Positions 8,743 to 16,808 of a stretch of 55,395 bases of DNA are shown in pieces. The position numbers and the translations under genes were made by a program. The notes beneath the pieces are model-generated. The model worked only from the letters and a program-made list of their open reading frames with translations. It did no database searches and was not told the origin of the DNA. Each line of letters begins with the position of its first letter. Within the stretch, counting starts at the first letter, position 1. Source of the DNA: an uncultured Thiodictyon sp. (GTDB lineage Bacteria > Pseudomonadota > Gammaproteobacteria > Chromatiales > Chromatiaceae); NCBI GenBank assembly GCA_903837595.1, contig CAILVI010000405.1, forward strand, positions 1 through 55,395. Direction: 5' to 3'.

Positions 8743-9222
8743 ATGACCCTGGTCCCAACTCCCATCACGATCAGCGACCTCTACGAGATCGACTTCAGCC
8801 GGTGGCTGTTCGAGAACGCCGCCCTGCTCCGCCAAGGGCGATTCGCCGAAGCGGACATCCCCAACATCGCCGAGGAGTTGGAGTGTCTTGGACGCGGCGA
8901 AAGACGGGCCGTCGAAAACCACCTCGTGGTGTTGCTCCTACACCTGCTCAAGTGGGAGCTTCAGCCCGAGCAGCGCAGCCGCAATTGGCGGGCCTCGATC
9001 TACAATGCTCGGGACGGTGCCAACGACCTGCTCCGGGACAGTCCGAGCCTGGTCAGCCGCGTCCCCGAACTGGTTGCGGAGAGTTATGAGGAGGCCCGCG
9101 ACAACGCTATCCTGGAGACGGAGTTGCCGGAGTCCTCTTTTTCGGAGGTTTGCCCCTATACTGTCGAACAAGTGTTGGACGAGACATTCTGGCCGGGGCC
9201 GGGCGGGGCTGAGCTACCATAA
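8743..9222 (+). CDS. DUF29 domain protein
   Basis: 159 residues matching the DUF29 family pattern: an N-terminal LYEIDFSRWLFENAALLRQGRF, then IAEELECLGRGERRAVENHL, LLLHLLKWELQPE, SWxxSI-like NWRASIYNAR, and a late YTVEQVLDETFWPG ending. DUF29 proteins are small, of unknown function, and abundant in cyanobacteria and purple bacteria, often next to mobile elements. The start is uncertain: ATG 8743 lacks a clear ribosome site, and TTG 8731 or GTG 8734 are in frame. It stands between V-ATPase genes in a segment that interrupts that operon. Confidence 0.8.
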   Translation: MTLVPTPITISDLYEIDFSRWLFENAALLRQGRFAEADIPNIAEELECLGRGERRAVENHLVVLLLHLLKWELQPEQRSRNWRASIYNARDGANDLLRDSPSLVSRVPELVAESYEEARDNAILETELPESSFSEVCPYTVEQVLDETFWPGPGGAELP

Positions 9223-9276
9223 GGACCAGACACGAAAAGGCCACGAATTGCCGCAGCATGAACGCTGGAAATTACT

Positions 9277-10086
9277 ATGCTTCGAGTGCTCTTCTGGAAC
9301 ATCAACGGCAAACCGCTGGCCGAACCGCTACGGCAACTGTGCGATGAACACGAGGTCGACCTGCTGGTGCTCTCGGAATGTAACATGCCGGCAGAAATCT
9401 TGTTGCCAACACTCAACCGCGATAGTCATCGCACCTTCTGCGGTGTCTTCAGTTTGTGCGAGCGAATTTCGTTGTTCAGTCGGCTTCCGCCCGAGGCGAT
9501 CATGCCGGTTTCGGATGATAGGCGCTACTGCTCGATCCACGCCGTCGCTCCGCCATTCGGGAAAGAAATTCTGCTCGTGGCCGCGCACTATCCCAGCAAG
9601 TTGCATATGTCCGATTCAGATCAGTCACACCTGATGCCGCGCATCGCCATGCAGCTACAGGAAGCCGAAGCGCGCCGCGGCCATACCCGAACAGTCCTTG
9701 TCGGCGACCTCAACATGAACCCCTTTGAGACGGGAGTCTGCGGCTCCGAAGGACTTCATGCAGTGATGTGCAAGCAGATCGCAAAAAAGAAAACGCGCAA
9801 AGTTTACGGCGAAGAACGCAGGTATTTTTACAATCCGATGTGGAATTTTCTCGGCGACGAGACGCGCGGCCCGCCCGGGACATATTATTACGATTCGGGC
9901 CGGCCCACGAATTACTATTGGAATATCTTTGATCAAGTCCTGTACCGGCCCGCCTTGCTGGAGGACTATCGCGATCATGACGTCAGTATCATCACCGCTG
10001 TCAACGGCGCAAGCCTGTTGCGCAACGGGCGACTAGCAAAGGAGTTTTCCGATCATCTGCCTATCACCTTCACCGTCAGAACCTAG
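9277..10086 (+). CDS. Endonuclease/exonuclease/phosphatase (EEP) family protein
   Basis: A 269-residue EEP-fold (DNase I / exonuclease III-like) protein. Visible active-site motifs are FWNINGK near the N-terminus, LLVLSECN (metal-binding Glu, residue about 36), LVGDLNMNPFE (residues about 148-158) and the C-terminal KEFSDHLPI. There is no signal peptide, so it acts in the cytoplasm. Family members cut DNA, RNA or phosphodiester/phosphoinositide bonds, and the substrate cannot be read from the sequence. Base composition is visibly more AT-rich than the flanking ATPase genes. The stop is 15 bp before the next small gene, suggesting a two-gene cassette. Confidence 0.85.
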   Translation: MLRVLFWNINGKPLAEPLRQLCDEHEVDLLVLSECNMPAEILLPTLNRDSHRTFCGVFSLCERISLFSRLPPEAIMPVSDDRRYCSIHAVAPPFGKEILLVAAHYPSKLHMSDSDQSHLMPRIAMQLQEAEARRGHTRTVLVGDLNMNPFETGVCGSEGLHAVMCKQIAKKKTRKVYGEERRYFYNPMWNFLGDETRGPPGTYYYDSGRPTNYYWNIFDQVLYRPALLEDYRDHDVSIITAVNGASLLRNGRLAKEFSDHLPITFTVRT

Positions 10087-10101
10087 AGCGAGGCCAAGAC
10101 A

Positions 10102-10521
10102 ATGACCCAAGCAGTTACCCAAACGGTAACCCCGGACAGTATCCGCCCCGTTGCGAATCTTTGGGGGGCTCTCCCCGAGGTCTCACCGGTTCTTGCCCCT
10201 GTCGCGATCCTGCGGGAACAGGGGCAAATGCTGGCACAGGCGACGAAAGGCTTACTGTATGCTGACGCCCGAATTCAGGCCGACCGTTCTGGTTTTGAGG
10301 TGGCGATGCGCATCGTCGCACCGAGCCTCAATAACTACACCTACGAAATCCTCCGAGTCGGACATGGCGTTGAACTTTACCCTGCCTGGGTAACAGCCGA
10401 CGCCGAGCCAATCGAATGCCGCGACGAACGAGCATTTGAAGAGGCCGTGGCAAAGGTTCTCCAATCGGATCGCGTCCGCCGGGCGATTTCCGGACTATTG
10501 GCACAGATCCAAGCGAACTGA
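10102..10521 (+). CDS. Small protein paired with the EEP nuclease gene, function unknown
   Basis: 139 residues, not recognised. The start is preceded by GAGCGAGG about 8 bases upstream of ATG 10102, and only 15 bp separate it from the EEP gene, so the two are probably translated from one message. The protein has no signal peptide or membrane segment. It contains a middle stretch that looks like an alpha/beta fold (GFEVAMRIVAPSLNNYTYEI) and a helical C-terminus (FEEAVAKVLQSDRVRRAISGLL). The coupling suggests a partner, chaperone or inhibitor of the nuclease, but this is inference from position only. Confidence 0.7.
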   Translation: MTQAVTQTVTPDSIRPVANLWGALPEVSPVLAPVAILREQGQMLAQATKGLLYADARIQADRSGFEVAMRIVAPSLNNYTYEILRVGHGVELYPAWVTADAEPIECRDERAFEEAVAKVLQSDRVRRAISGLLAQIQAN

Positions 10522-10603
10522 TGTATATAGTCGTGACCCAGTGCGCACTATGCTCGATCCGGTCTGAAAATACGTAGCGTTGCAGCGTAGCGACCTCTAA
10601 TCC

Positions 10604-10912
10604 ATGCCCAAGACACCCGACGAACTCTTGTCTGCCGCGCCGCAGTCCCCCATCACCTGCGACACCTGCGCCGCCGTCTGCTGCCGGCTCGAAGTGCTGT
10701 GCATCACCGAGACCGGAGTCCCTCGCCGTTTCACCCGCTCGAACCCGGGGGGCGTCGCGTCGATGGACCGCCTGCCGGACGGCTGGTGCGCCGCGCTGGA
10801 TCGCGACACCCTGCGTTGCCGCATCTATGCGCAGCGCCCGCTGATCTGCCGCGAATTCGATGAGGGCGGACCTGACTGTATTGATGAGCGCGCAAACTGG
10901 GCTGGCGACTAA
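10604..10912 (+). CDS. YkgJ-family cysteine cluster protein
   Basis: 102 residues with the YkgJ/CxxCxxxCC pattern: CDTCAAVCCRLEV near residue 20, then WCAALDRDTLRCRIYAQRPLICREF. The conserved cysteines are expected to bind zinc or an iron-sulfur cluster. The biochemical role of the family is not established. It lies 25 bp upstream of the V-ATPase subunit D start and so may be part of the ATPase transcript, while the EEP pair upstream is separated from it by 82 bp. Confidence 0.85.
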   Translation: MPKTPDELLSAAPQSPITCDTCAAVCCRLEVLCITETGVPRRFTRSNPGGVASMDRLPDGWCAALDRDTLRCRIYAQRPLICREFDEGGPDCIDERANWAGD

Positions 10913-10936
10913 CCGCTGCATCACCGCCGAGACACC

Positions 10937-11560
10937 ATGACCCAACCACTGATCAAAGTCCCACCCACTAAGAACACCCTGCTCAAACTCAAGAAGCAGG
11001 TCACCTTCCTCGAGAACGGACACGATCTACTGGAACGCAAGCGCGAACTCCTCACCCGCCTGGTCTACGAACGCATCGGCGAATACCGCAGCCTGCGCGC
11101 GCAGGCGCAGGAGGCACTGGCGGGTGCCTTCCGCTGCTTGAGCCTCACCCACCTGCGCATGGGCAGCCGCGGTATCCGCCAAGCGGCCTTCGGGGCCGAA
11201 CCGGCGCTCAAGGTAGACATACTCCCGCGGCGCGCACTGGGCGTGGAATACCCCGCGGTGACGGCGCAGCGGTTGCCGCTGAAACCCGTGGGCCTGCTCG
11301 GCACCGACGCGAGCTTTGACACCAGCCGCGACAACCTGGCCAACGCCGCCGTCCTGCTGGCCCGCCTGGGGGAGGTGGAGACCGCCCTGCACCGGCTGAT
11401 GGAAGAACAGCGCAAGGCGCAGAAGCGGGTCAACGCGCTCAAGTACAACATCATCCCGCGCTACCGCCGGACCATCCATTTCATCCAGTCGGCCTTGGAG
11501 GAGGATGAGCGCAACACCCTGTTCCAGGTGAAGCTCCTGCGCGAGCGAACCAGCGCCTGA
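10937..11560 (+). CDS. atpD: V-type ATP synthase subunit D
   Basis: 207 residues, typical length for the central-stalk subunit D. Recognisable features are PPTKNTLLKLKKQ at the N-terminus, the long helical hairpin (LLERKRELLTRLVYE...) and the C-terminal KAQKRVNALKYNIIPRYRRTIHFIQSALEEDER motif that is highly conserved in the family. It transmits rotation between the A3B3 head and the membrane ring. Normally it directly follows A and B; here it is 2.3 kb beyond B. The next gene is convergent and ends 4 bp away. Confidence 0.93.
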   Translation: MTQPLIKVPPTKNTLLKLKKQVTFLENGHDLLERKRELLTRLVYERIGEYRSLRAQAQEALAGAFRCLSLTHLRMGSRGIRQAAFGAEPALKVDILPRRALGVEYPAVTAQRLPLKPVGLLGTDASFDTSRDNLANAAVLLARLGEVETALHRLMEEQRKAQKRVNALKYNIIPRYRRTIHFIQSALEEDERNTLFQVKLLRERTSA

Positions 11561-11563
11561 GGT

Positions 11564-12427
11564 TCACAAGCAGGACGGCAATCCGTCGGCCAGACTCGGA
11601 TAGCGCAGGCGCAGCCCCAACTCCTCGCGCAGCTTGCAATTGCTCAGTCGCCGAGACTCGGCGAGATAGGACAGCATCGCCGCCGAGACCTGGCCCGGCG
11701 CCTGCGCCAACGGGATCAGGGGCGGCCGCGGCAGGCCGGCGGCGTCCGCGATGGCAAGGAAATAGTCGGTCATGCTGCTCGGGGAGTCGTCACAGGCGTT
11801 GTAGACTGCACCGGGTTGGCCGCGCTGCATGGCGAGCATGCAAGCCGCCACCAGGTCATCGACATGGATACGGTTGCTGAAGGGCGAATCCTCCGAACGC
11901 ACCATGGGTACCCCCTGACGGATGCGCTCTAGCGGCAGGCGCCCCGGGCCGTAGATCCCGGCGACCCGCAGGATCACGAGTTCACCCCCGCTCACCTCAC
12001 TCCAGCGCCGCAGGGTCTCTTCGGCGTCCCAACGGCGGTGCGACCGGTCCACACCCGGGCGGGCGGGCCAGGACTCGTCGACCCAGGCCCCGCCGCAGTC
12101 CCCATAGACCCCGGTGGTACTGATATAGACCAACCGCCGCGGCTGGCCGGCCCGGGCGAAGGCGTCGACCAGGCGGCGCGTGCGCAGGTCCTCGCGCCCC
12201 TGATCCGGGGGGGGTGCCAGGTGGAAGACCAACGCACCATCCAACGGCAGCGCGTCCAGGTCGTCGCCCGCCAGGTCGGCGCGCCAGGCCGTGATCCCGG
12301 CCGCAGCGAGCCGCTGCGCCCCCGCCTGGGTCTGAACCACGCCGAGGACCGGCTGACCAAGCCCCAGGTATTGGCGCGCGAGCGGCGTGCCCACATATCC
12401 ACAACCAACGATGATCATCTTGCTCAC
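11564..12427 (-). CDS. NAD(P)-dependent epimerase/dehydratase (SDR superfamily, YeeZ-like)
   Basis: 287 residues with an N-terminal Rossmann motif (IIVGCGYVGTPLAR), VFHLAPPP, the SDR region YISTTGVYGDCGG and a late FSNRIHVDDLVAA motif characteristic of extended SDR sugar-nucleotide epimerase-like proteins. The active-site region has TTGVYGD rather than a clear YxxxK, as in the YeeZ-type subgroup of atypical SDRs. The substrate is unknown. It is encoded convergently to subunit D and divergently from the lipoprotein gene at 12534, with only about 106 bp between the two starts. Confidence 0.85.
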   Translation of the reverse strand: MSKMIIVGCGYVGTPLARQYLGLGQPVLGVVQTQAGAQRLAAAGITAWRADLAGDDLDALPLDGALVFHLAPPPDQGREDLRTRRLVDAFARAGQPRRLVYISTTGVYGDCGGAWVDESWPARPGVDRSHRRWDAEETLRRWSEVSGGELVILRVAGIYGPGRLPLERIRQGVPMVRSEDSPFSNRIHVDDLVAACMLAMQRGQPGAVYNACDDSPSSMTDYFLAIADAAGLPRPPLIPLAQAPGQVSAAMLSYLAESRRLSNCKLREELGLRLRYPSLADGLPSCL

Positions 12428-12533
12428 TCAATTCACTCCACAGCGCCGACCGCCTTGCTTTCGATGCCCTGAAGCGGTCAAACTCGTCGCCAGACCGGGG
12501 GTTGCCCCGACCAAGTCCTTAAGGATCGACCCG

Positions 12534-13166
12534 ATGCGTCCAGCCCGAACCGGCATCGCCCTCTTGTTGATGTCCCTGCTCGTCGCCCTCCTGGGTGGCG
12601 GCTGCTCCTCGACCCCCATCGTCGCCTCCTCCTGGAGTGACCCCACGGTCACCCCCAGGCCCTACCGCAACCTGCTGGTATTCGGCATTGCCGCGAACGC
12701 TCGAGTCCGAGACGCCTATGAAAACAACTTCGTCGCCGCGCTGCGCCAACAGGGGGTCAAGGCGCGCGCCGGCCATCGCCTGCTACCCGCGGGCGGTCTG
12801 GGCGATGTCAAGGCGGTCAAGAAGGTGGTCGAACAATCGGGGGCCGACGGGGTCATCGTCACCCACCTGGTTGGCGCACGCGCCCAGACCGTCTATATCC
12901 CGGCCGGCACCTATGTGAATCCGAACCTCTACGGCAGCCTCTACCCTTATTACCAACGGGTCTATAGCTATGTCACCGAGCCCGGATATTACGCCACCTA
13001 CCCGGTGCTGCAACTGGAGACCAACCTCTACGACGTCCCCCGTCAGAAACTGCTCTGGTCCACCCGCTCCGAGACCATGGACCCGGGCTCCGAGAAGACC
13101 ACCATCAACGAGGTGATCGAGTCAGTGACGGACAGCATGGACAGGGCCGGCTACCTGCCCCATTAG
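12534..13166 (+). CDS. Putative outer-membrane or periplasmic lipoprotein
   Basis: 210 residues. The N-terminus is a lipoprotein signal with the lipobox LGGGCSST (Cys about residue 23). The rest has a Rossmann-like pattern (NLLVFGIAANARVRDAYENNFVAALRQQGVKA) followed by GADGVIVTHLVG, a Tyr-rich loop (YGSLYPYYQRVYSYVTEPGYYATYP) and a C-terminal helix. It resembles DUF4136-type lipoproteins, an assignment made from general pattern only. ATG 12534 has AAGGA about 10 bases upstream; the longer frame from 12387 overlaps the divergent gene and lacks a ribosome site. Confidence 0.75.
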   Translation: MRPARTGIALLLMSLLVALLGGGCSSTPIVASSWSDPTVTPRPYRNLLVFGIAANARVRDAYENNFVAALRQQGVKARAGHRLLPAGGLGDVKAVKKVVEQSGADGVIVTHLVGARAQTVYIPAGTYVNPNLYGSLYPYYQRVYSYVTEPGYYATYPVLQLETNLYDVPRQKLLWSTRSETMDPGSEKTTINEVIESVTDSMDRAGYLPH

Positions 13167-13331
13167 TACCGCGAAGCGGAACTCCCGGTCCCACTTCGTC
13201 GGTCGAGCGGGCGGCGGGAAATTGGACTGGATTAACAGGATTGCGCAGGATTAACAGGATTCCCAGCTGCAATGCCCAGCACGAGCAGTTCCTGTAAATC
13301 CTGTTAACCCTTTCTATTTCTTGATCTCACG
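13164..13331. repeat. Dispersed repeat, copy 1
   Basis: After the lipoprotein stop, the gap up to purN contains TACCGCGAAGCGGAACTCC, GGCGGGAAATTGGA, two tandem GGATTAACAGGATT-like units, an inverted AATCCTGTTAACC arm and TTTCTTGATCTCACGC. The same ordered blocks recur at 41808-42191. No reading frame is supported. The tandem and inverted AACAGGATT units can fold into a hairpin, so it may also end the lipoprotein transcript. Confidence 0.7.
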
Positions 13332-13375
13332 CTGACTCCCGGATGGTAGCGGGATCTGCGCTTCACTGTCTTCGT

Positions 13376-14053
13376 TCACACCTGCTCAACCGCTGGCAGC
13401 GCGTTGAGATCGAGCGGCGCACCAAGCGCCACCCCGTCGAACTGCACCTGCCCGTCGCCCCCCAGCCGCAGTCGTCCCTGCGCGAACCAGCCGACCGTGC
13501 GCGGGTAGAGCCGGTGCTCCTGCACCAGCACCCGCGCTGCCAGGGTCTCGGGCGAGTCCCCCGGCAGCACCGGGAGGCGCGCCTGCATGATCACCGGGCC
13601 ACCGTCCAACTGCGCGGTGACAAAGTGCACACTTGCCCCATGCGCGCGCTCCCCCGCCTCCAGTGCGCGGCGGTGGGTGTGCAGACCGGGGTACTTGGGC
13701 AACAGTGACGGGTGGATGTTGAGCAGGCGCCCAGGATAGCGGGCGACGAAGGCCGGCGTGAGGATGCGCATGAAGCCGGCCAGCGCCACCAGGCCGGGGT
13801 CATGGCGGTCGATCGCCGCGGCCAAGGCCAAGTCATAGGCCGCCCGGTCCGGATAGGCACGATGATCAAGAACCTGCGCCGGGATACCCGCCGCGCGCGC
13901 CCGCTCCAACCCCCGAGCCCCGGGCTGGTTGCTGATCACCGCGACAATCCGATAGGGCCAGCGCGACTGCTCCGCGATCAATGCGCCCAAATTGCTGCCG
14001 CCCCCGGAGATCAACACGACCACCGGCAGCAGAGCGGCAGCCGCCTCAGTCAT
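13376..14053 (-). CDS. purN: Phosphoribosylglycinamide formyltransferase (GART)
   Basis: 225 residues. Transfers a formyl group from 10-formyl-THF to GAR, the third step of de novo purine synthesis. Motifs: [14 protein letters not shown] at the N-terminus, [36 protein letters not shown] (containing the catalytic Asn/His region), then [17 protein letters not shown]. The start ATG at 14053 lies inside the end of purM (8-bp overlap, ATGACTGA), indicating translational coupling. A slightly long C-terminal extension ([15 protein letters not shown]...) is common in gammaproteobacterial PurN. Confidence 0.95.
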   Translation of the reverse strand: MTEAAAALLPVVVLISGGGSNLGALIAEQSRWPYRIVAVISNQPGARGLERARAAGIPAQVLDHRAYPDRAAYDLALAAAIDRHDPGLVALAGFMRILTPAFVARYPGRLLNIHPSLLPKYPGLHTHRRALEAGERAHGASVHFVTAQLDGGPVIMQARLPVLPGDSPETLAARVLVQEHRLYPRTVGWFAQGRLRLGGDGQVQFDGVALGAPLDLNALPAVEQV

Positions 14054-15119
14054 GGTCGGCCGCGTCACCGTAGACCACCCGCGGCGCCCCCGTGGCGGAC
14101 TCGATCTCACCCAGCACCCAGGCCTCCTCCCCGGCAGAGCGCAACATGGTGAGCGCGGTATCGGTATCCTCACGCGCGACACAGAGCACCATGCCGATGC
14201 CGCAATTGAAGGTGCGGCGCAGCTCCGCCTCGGTGATGCCACCCTGGGTCTGGAGCCAATCGAAAACCGCCGGGCGCCGGAAGCTCGCCATATCCACCCG
14301 CGCCTGGGTCCCCGCCGGCAAGACGCGCGGCAGGTTCTCGGTGATCCCGCCGCCGGTGATATGGGCCAAGCCATGCACATGCAGCGCCCGGGTGAGCGGC
14401 AGCACCGAGCGCACATAGATGCGGGTGGGGGCGAGCAGCCGCTCACCCAGGGTCGCCCCGTCCAGGTCCGCTGCCAGATCCGCCCCGCTTACCTCGATCA
14501 CCTTACGGATCAGGGAGTACCCGTTGGAGTGCGGCCCGGAGGCGGCGAGCCCGATCAATTGGTCCCCCGGGCGGACCCGCTCGGGCAGGATCAACGCCGA
14601 GCGCTCGGCGATGCCCACACAGAAGCCCGCCAGGTCATAGTCCCCGGCGCTGTACATCCCGGGCATCTCGGCGGTCTCCCCGCCGGTCAGGGCGCAGCCC
14701 GCCAGTTCGCAGCCGCGGGCGATGCCGGTGATTACCGCGGTGGCGACCTCCAGTTCCAGCCGGCCGGTCGCGTAATAATCCAGGAAGAACAGCGGCTCTG
14801 CACCACTCACCAGGATATCGTTGACACACATGGCCACCAAGTCGATGCCGATGGTGTCGTGGCGCTTCAGCGCGATGGCCAGCCGCAGCTTGGTACCCAC
14901 CCCGTCGGTCCCGGAGACCAGGACCGGCTCCCGATAGTCCCGCACGGGCAGTGCGAAGAGTGCCCCAAAGCCACCCAGGCCGGATACAACCCCGGGGCGG
15001 GTGGTGGCGGCGGCCAGTGGCTTGATGCGCTCGACGAGGGCCGCACCGGCGTCGATATCGACGCCGGCATCGCGGTAACTGAGTGATCGGGAGGGTTGTG
15101 GTTCGGTTTCCTGGGACAC
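14046..15119 (-). CDS. purM: Phosphoribosylformylglycinamidine cyclo-ligase (AIR synthetase)
   Basis: 357 residues. Converts FGAM to AIR in purine synthesis. Key segments: [97 protein letters not shown] and [17 protein letters not shown] chose GTG 15119 because GGAG lies about 8 bases upstream and the resulting length matches the family; the open frame extends upstream to 15209 with unconserved residues. It is transcribed divergently from the phosphatidyltransferase gene and is coupled to purN. Confidence 0.95.
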   Translation of the reverse strand: MSQETEPQPSRSLSYRDAGVDIDAGAALVERIKPLAAATTRPGVVSGLGGFGALFALPVRDYREPVLVSGTDGVGTKLRLAIALKRHDTIGIDLVAMCVNDILVSGAEPLFFLDYYATGRLELEVATAVITGIARGCELAGCALTGGETAEMPGMYSAGDYDLAGFCVGIAERSALILPERVRPGDQLIGLAASGPHSNGYSLIRKVIEVSGADLAADLDGATLGERLLAPTRIYVRSVLPLTRALHVHGLAHITGGGITENLPRVLPAGTQARVDMASFRRPAVFDWLQTQGGITEAELRRTFNCGIGMVLCVAREDTDTALTMLRSAGEEAWVLGEIESATGAPRVVYGDAADHD

Positions 15120-15251
15120 GCGGGGGCTCCGGTGGGGTACATGGTGTGATTCTACCCGCAACCCGCGCCCGTCACCGCCTTGGACAGCGCGGCCCCATCG
15201 GGCTAGCATATCGCTTTAGAGCCGATTACCGGCGCCATCGGTCTATCCAAC

Positions 15252-15809
15252 GTGAGGCCCAGCGACATCCCAAACATCATCAGTGCGTTGCGCCTGGTCG
15301 CCGTGATCCCGGTGGTGTGGCTGTTGCTGACCCAACAATTTGGCTGGGCACTGGTGCTGTTCGCGGTCGCCGGTATTTCCGATGGGGTCGACGGCTTTCT
15401 GGCGAAAGGCTACGGCTGGCAGAGCCGGTTGGGCGGAATCCTCGACCCCTTGGCGGACAAGGCCCTGCTGGTGAGCTGTCTGCTGGTCTTAGGCTCCATG
15501 GGCCTGATCCCGGTGTGGCTGGTGATGGCGGCCATCTTTCGGGACCTGCTCATCGTGGCCGGGGCACTACTGTACAACTACCGGGTCGAGGAGCTGGAGG
15601 CCGCACCGACCCTGAGCAGCAAAATCAACACCCTGTTTCAGATCGTGCTGGTGATCGCCGCGATCACGGACGCCGGACCCATGCCGATGCCCAACTGGGT
15701 GATCACGGCCCTGACCTGGGCCTGTCTGATCACTATCCTGGTCAGCGGCGTGCAGTATGTTCTGGTATGGTCGGCCAAGGCCCGCAGCCATGGTTGGCGG
15801 GAGGAGTAG
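15252..15809 (+). CDS. CDP-alcohol phosphatidyltransferase (PgsA-like)
   Basis: 185 residues, several membrane segments. The family signature is present as DGFLAKGYGWQSRLGGILDPLADK. The canonical pattern DG-x2-AR-x8-G-x3-D-x3-D is satisfied except that Lys replaces the usual Arg, a conservative change. An additional Asp three residues before the signature (SDGVDG) completes the metal site. It makes phosphatidylglycerophosphate or cardiolipin precursors in the inner membrane; the exact product cannot be told. The start is GTG 15252, shortly after the divergent purM promoter region, and no nearby in-frame ATG is available. Confidence 0.85.
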   Translation: MRPSDIPNIISALRLVAVIPVVWLLLTQQFGWALVLFAVAGISDGVDGFLAKGYGWQSRLGGILDPLADKALLVSCLLVLGSMGLIPVWLVMAAIFRDLLIVAGALLYNYRVEELEAAPTLSSKINTLFQIVLVIAAITDAGPMPMPNWVITALTWACLITILVSGVQYVLVWSAKARSHGWREE

Positions 15810-15865
15810 ACGGCGCTCCAGAATCGCGTGCGGGCTCACCTCCAAGAGGGCGCTGTCGTCGGCCA

Positions 15866-16681
15866 TCAGAAGCGCAGTCGCACGAAGAGCCGCTCCGGGA
15901 GGTGGCGGATAATGAGCATGATCCCGCGCCAGAACCAAGGCGTGTAGATCACGGAGCGCCCCCGATCCATGGCCCGGACGATGTCTTGGGCGACCCGTTC
16001 GGGACTCGCCCACAGCGGCCCCTTGGCAAAACCCGCCGTCATCGGCGTGTCGACAAAACCCGGTTTGACCAGCAGCACCTGCACGCCGCTCTTATGCAGG
16101 CGTTGGCGCAGCCCCGACATGAAGATCTCCAGCGCCCCTTTGGCGGCCCCGTAGGCATCGTTGGCCGCGCGGCCGCGATCACCGGCCACCGAGCCGATGG
16201 CGACGAGCTGACCGTGGCCCTGGCGCTCGAAGTAAGCGGCGGCCGCGTTGAGCACCACCATGGCGCTGATGGCGTTGACCTCCAGCGTCAGGCGCAGCAG
16301 CGCCGGATCGGTCTCGACCTGGGTCTGATCCGGCAGCAGGCCGGCGGCAAACAGTACAGTGTCGAGGCTGCCGAGGGCTTGGGCGGCACGCGCGACGATA
16401 CCGTTCAACGCGGGACGGTCGATGACATCGAGTTGCTCAATCGCCACTTCAGCGGCACCGCGAATCCGCAAATCCGCCGCGATCACTGTGAGTCGTTCGC
16501 CGCTACGGCCGGTGAGATAAAGTGATGCGCCCCTCGCAGCCAGGTGACGCGCCAAGTGCTCAGCAATCGCTGAAGTTGCTCCCAAGACTAACACGCTTGA
16601 CGCACGCTTCAGACCAGAGATGCCGTGTAATCTCTTGTGATTTCCGCCAATGGCGATAACATTATGACGGTCATTTTTCAT
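15866..16681 (-). CDS. SDR family oxidoreductase, DprE2-like
   Basis: 271 residues: classical SDR with glycine motif LVLGATSAIAEHLARHLAARGA, the NNAG-equivalent LFAAGLLPDQ, catalytic Ser in AIGSVAGDRGR and Tyr-x3-Lys as YGAAK. The motif GATSAIAE plus LTGRSGERLTVIAADL resembles DprE2-type decaprenylphosphoryl-keto-ribose reductases. The next gene upstream on the same strand is a HAD-UbiA fusion related to the prenyl-phosphate phosphoribosyltransferase of the same pathway. The DprE1-type FAD oxidase that would complete the set is not in the window. The N-terminal 25 residues before the Rossmann fold are unusual, so a later start is possible. Confidence 0.8.
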   Translation of the reverse strand: MKNDRHNVIAIGGNHKRLHGISGLKRASSVLVLGATSAIAEHLARHLAARGASLYLTGRSGERLTVIAADLRIRGAAEVAIEQLDVIDRPALNGIVARAAQALGSLDTVLFAAGLLPDQTQVETDPALLRLTLEVNAISAMVVLNAAAAYFERQGHGQLVAIGSVAGDRGRAANDAYGAAKGALEIFMSGLRQRLHKSGVQVLLVKPGFVDTPMTAGFAKGPLWASPERVAQDIVRAMDRGRSVIYTPWFWRGIMLIIRHLPERLFVRLRF

Positions 16682-16808
16682 TAATTGAACCTCTGCACGC
16701 GCTCAATACTCGGATGATGCGCGAAGACGCGGCAAGAATCCCCGCGGATGTGTTCTGACAGACCGAAGACTAAAGCGGGTTGTGCCATACCTTTGCCTGT
16801 TGCAGTGG

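Noticed and set aside
13992-16525. Plus-strand open frames of 364 and 480 codons across purM, the phosphatidyltransferase and the SDR
   Set aside because: They overlap well-recognised genes and show only compositional bias with no family features.
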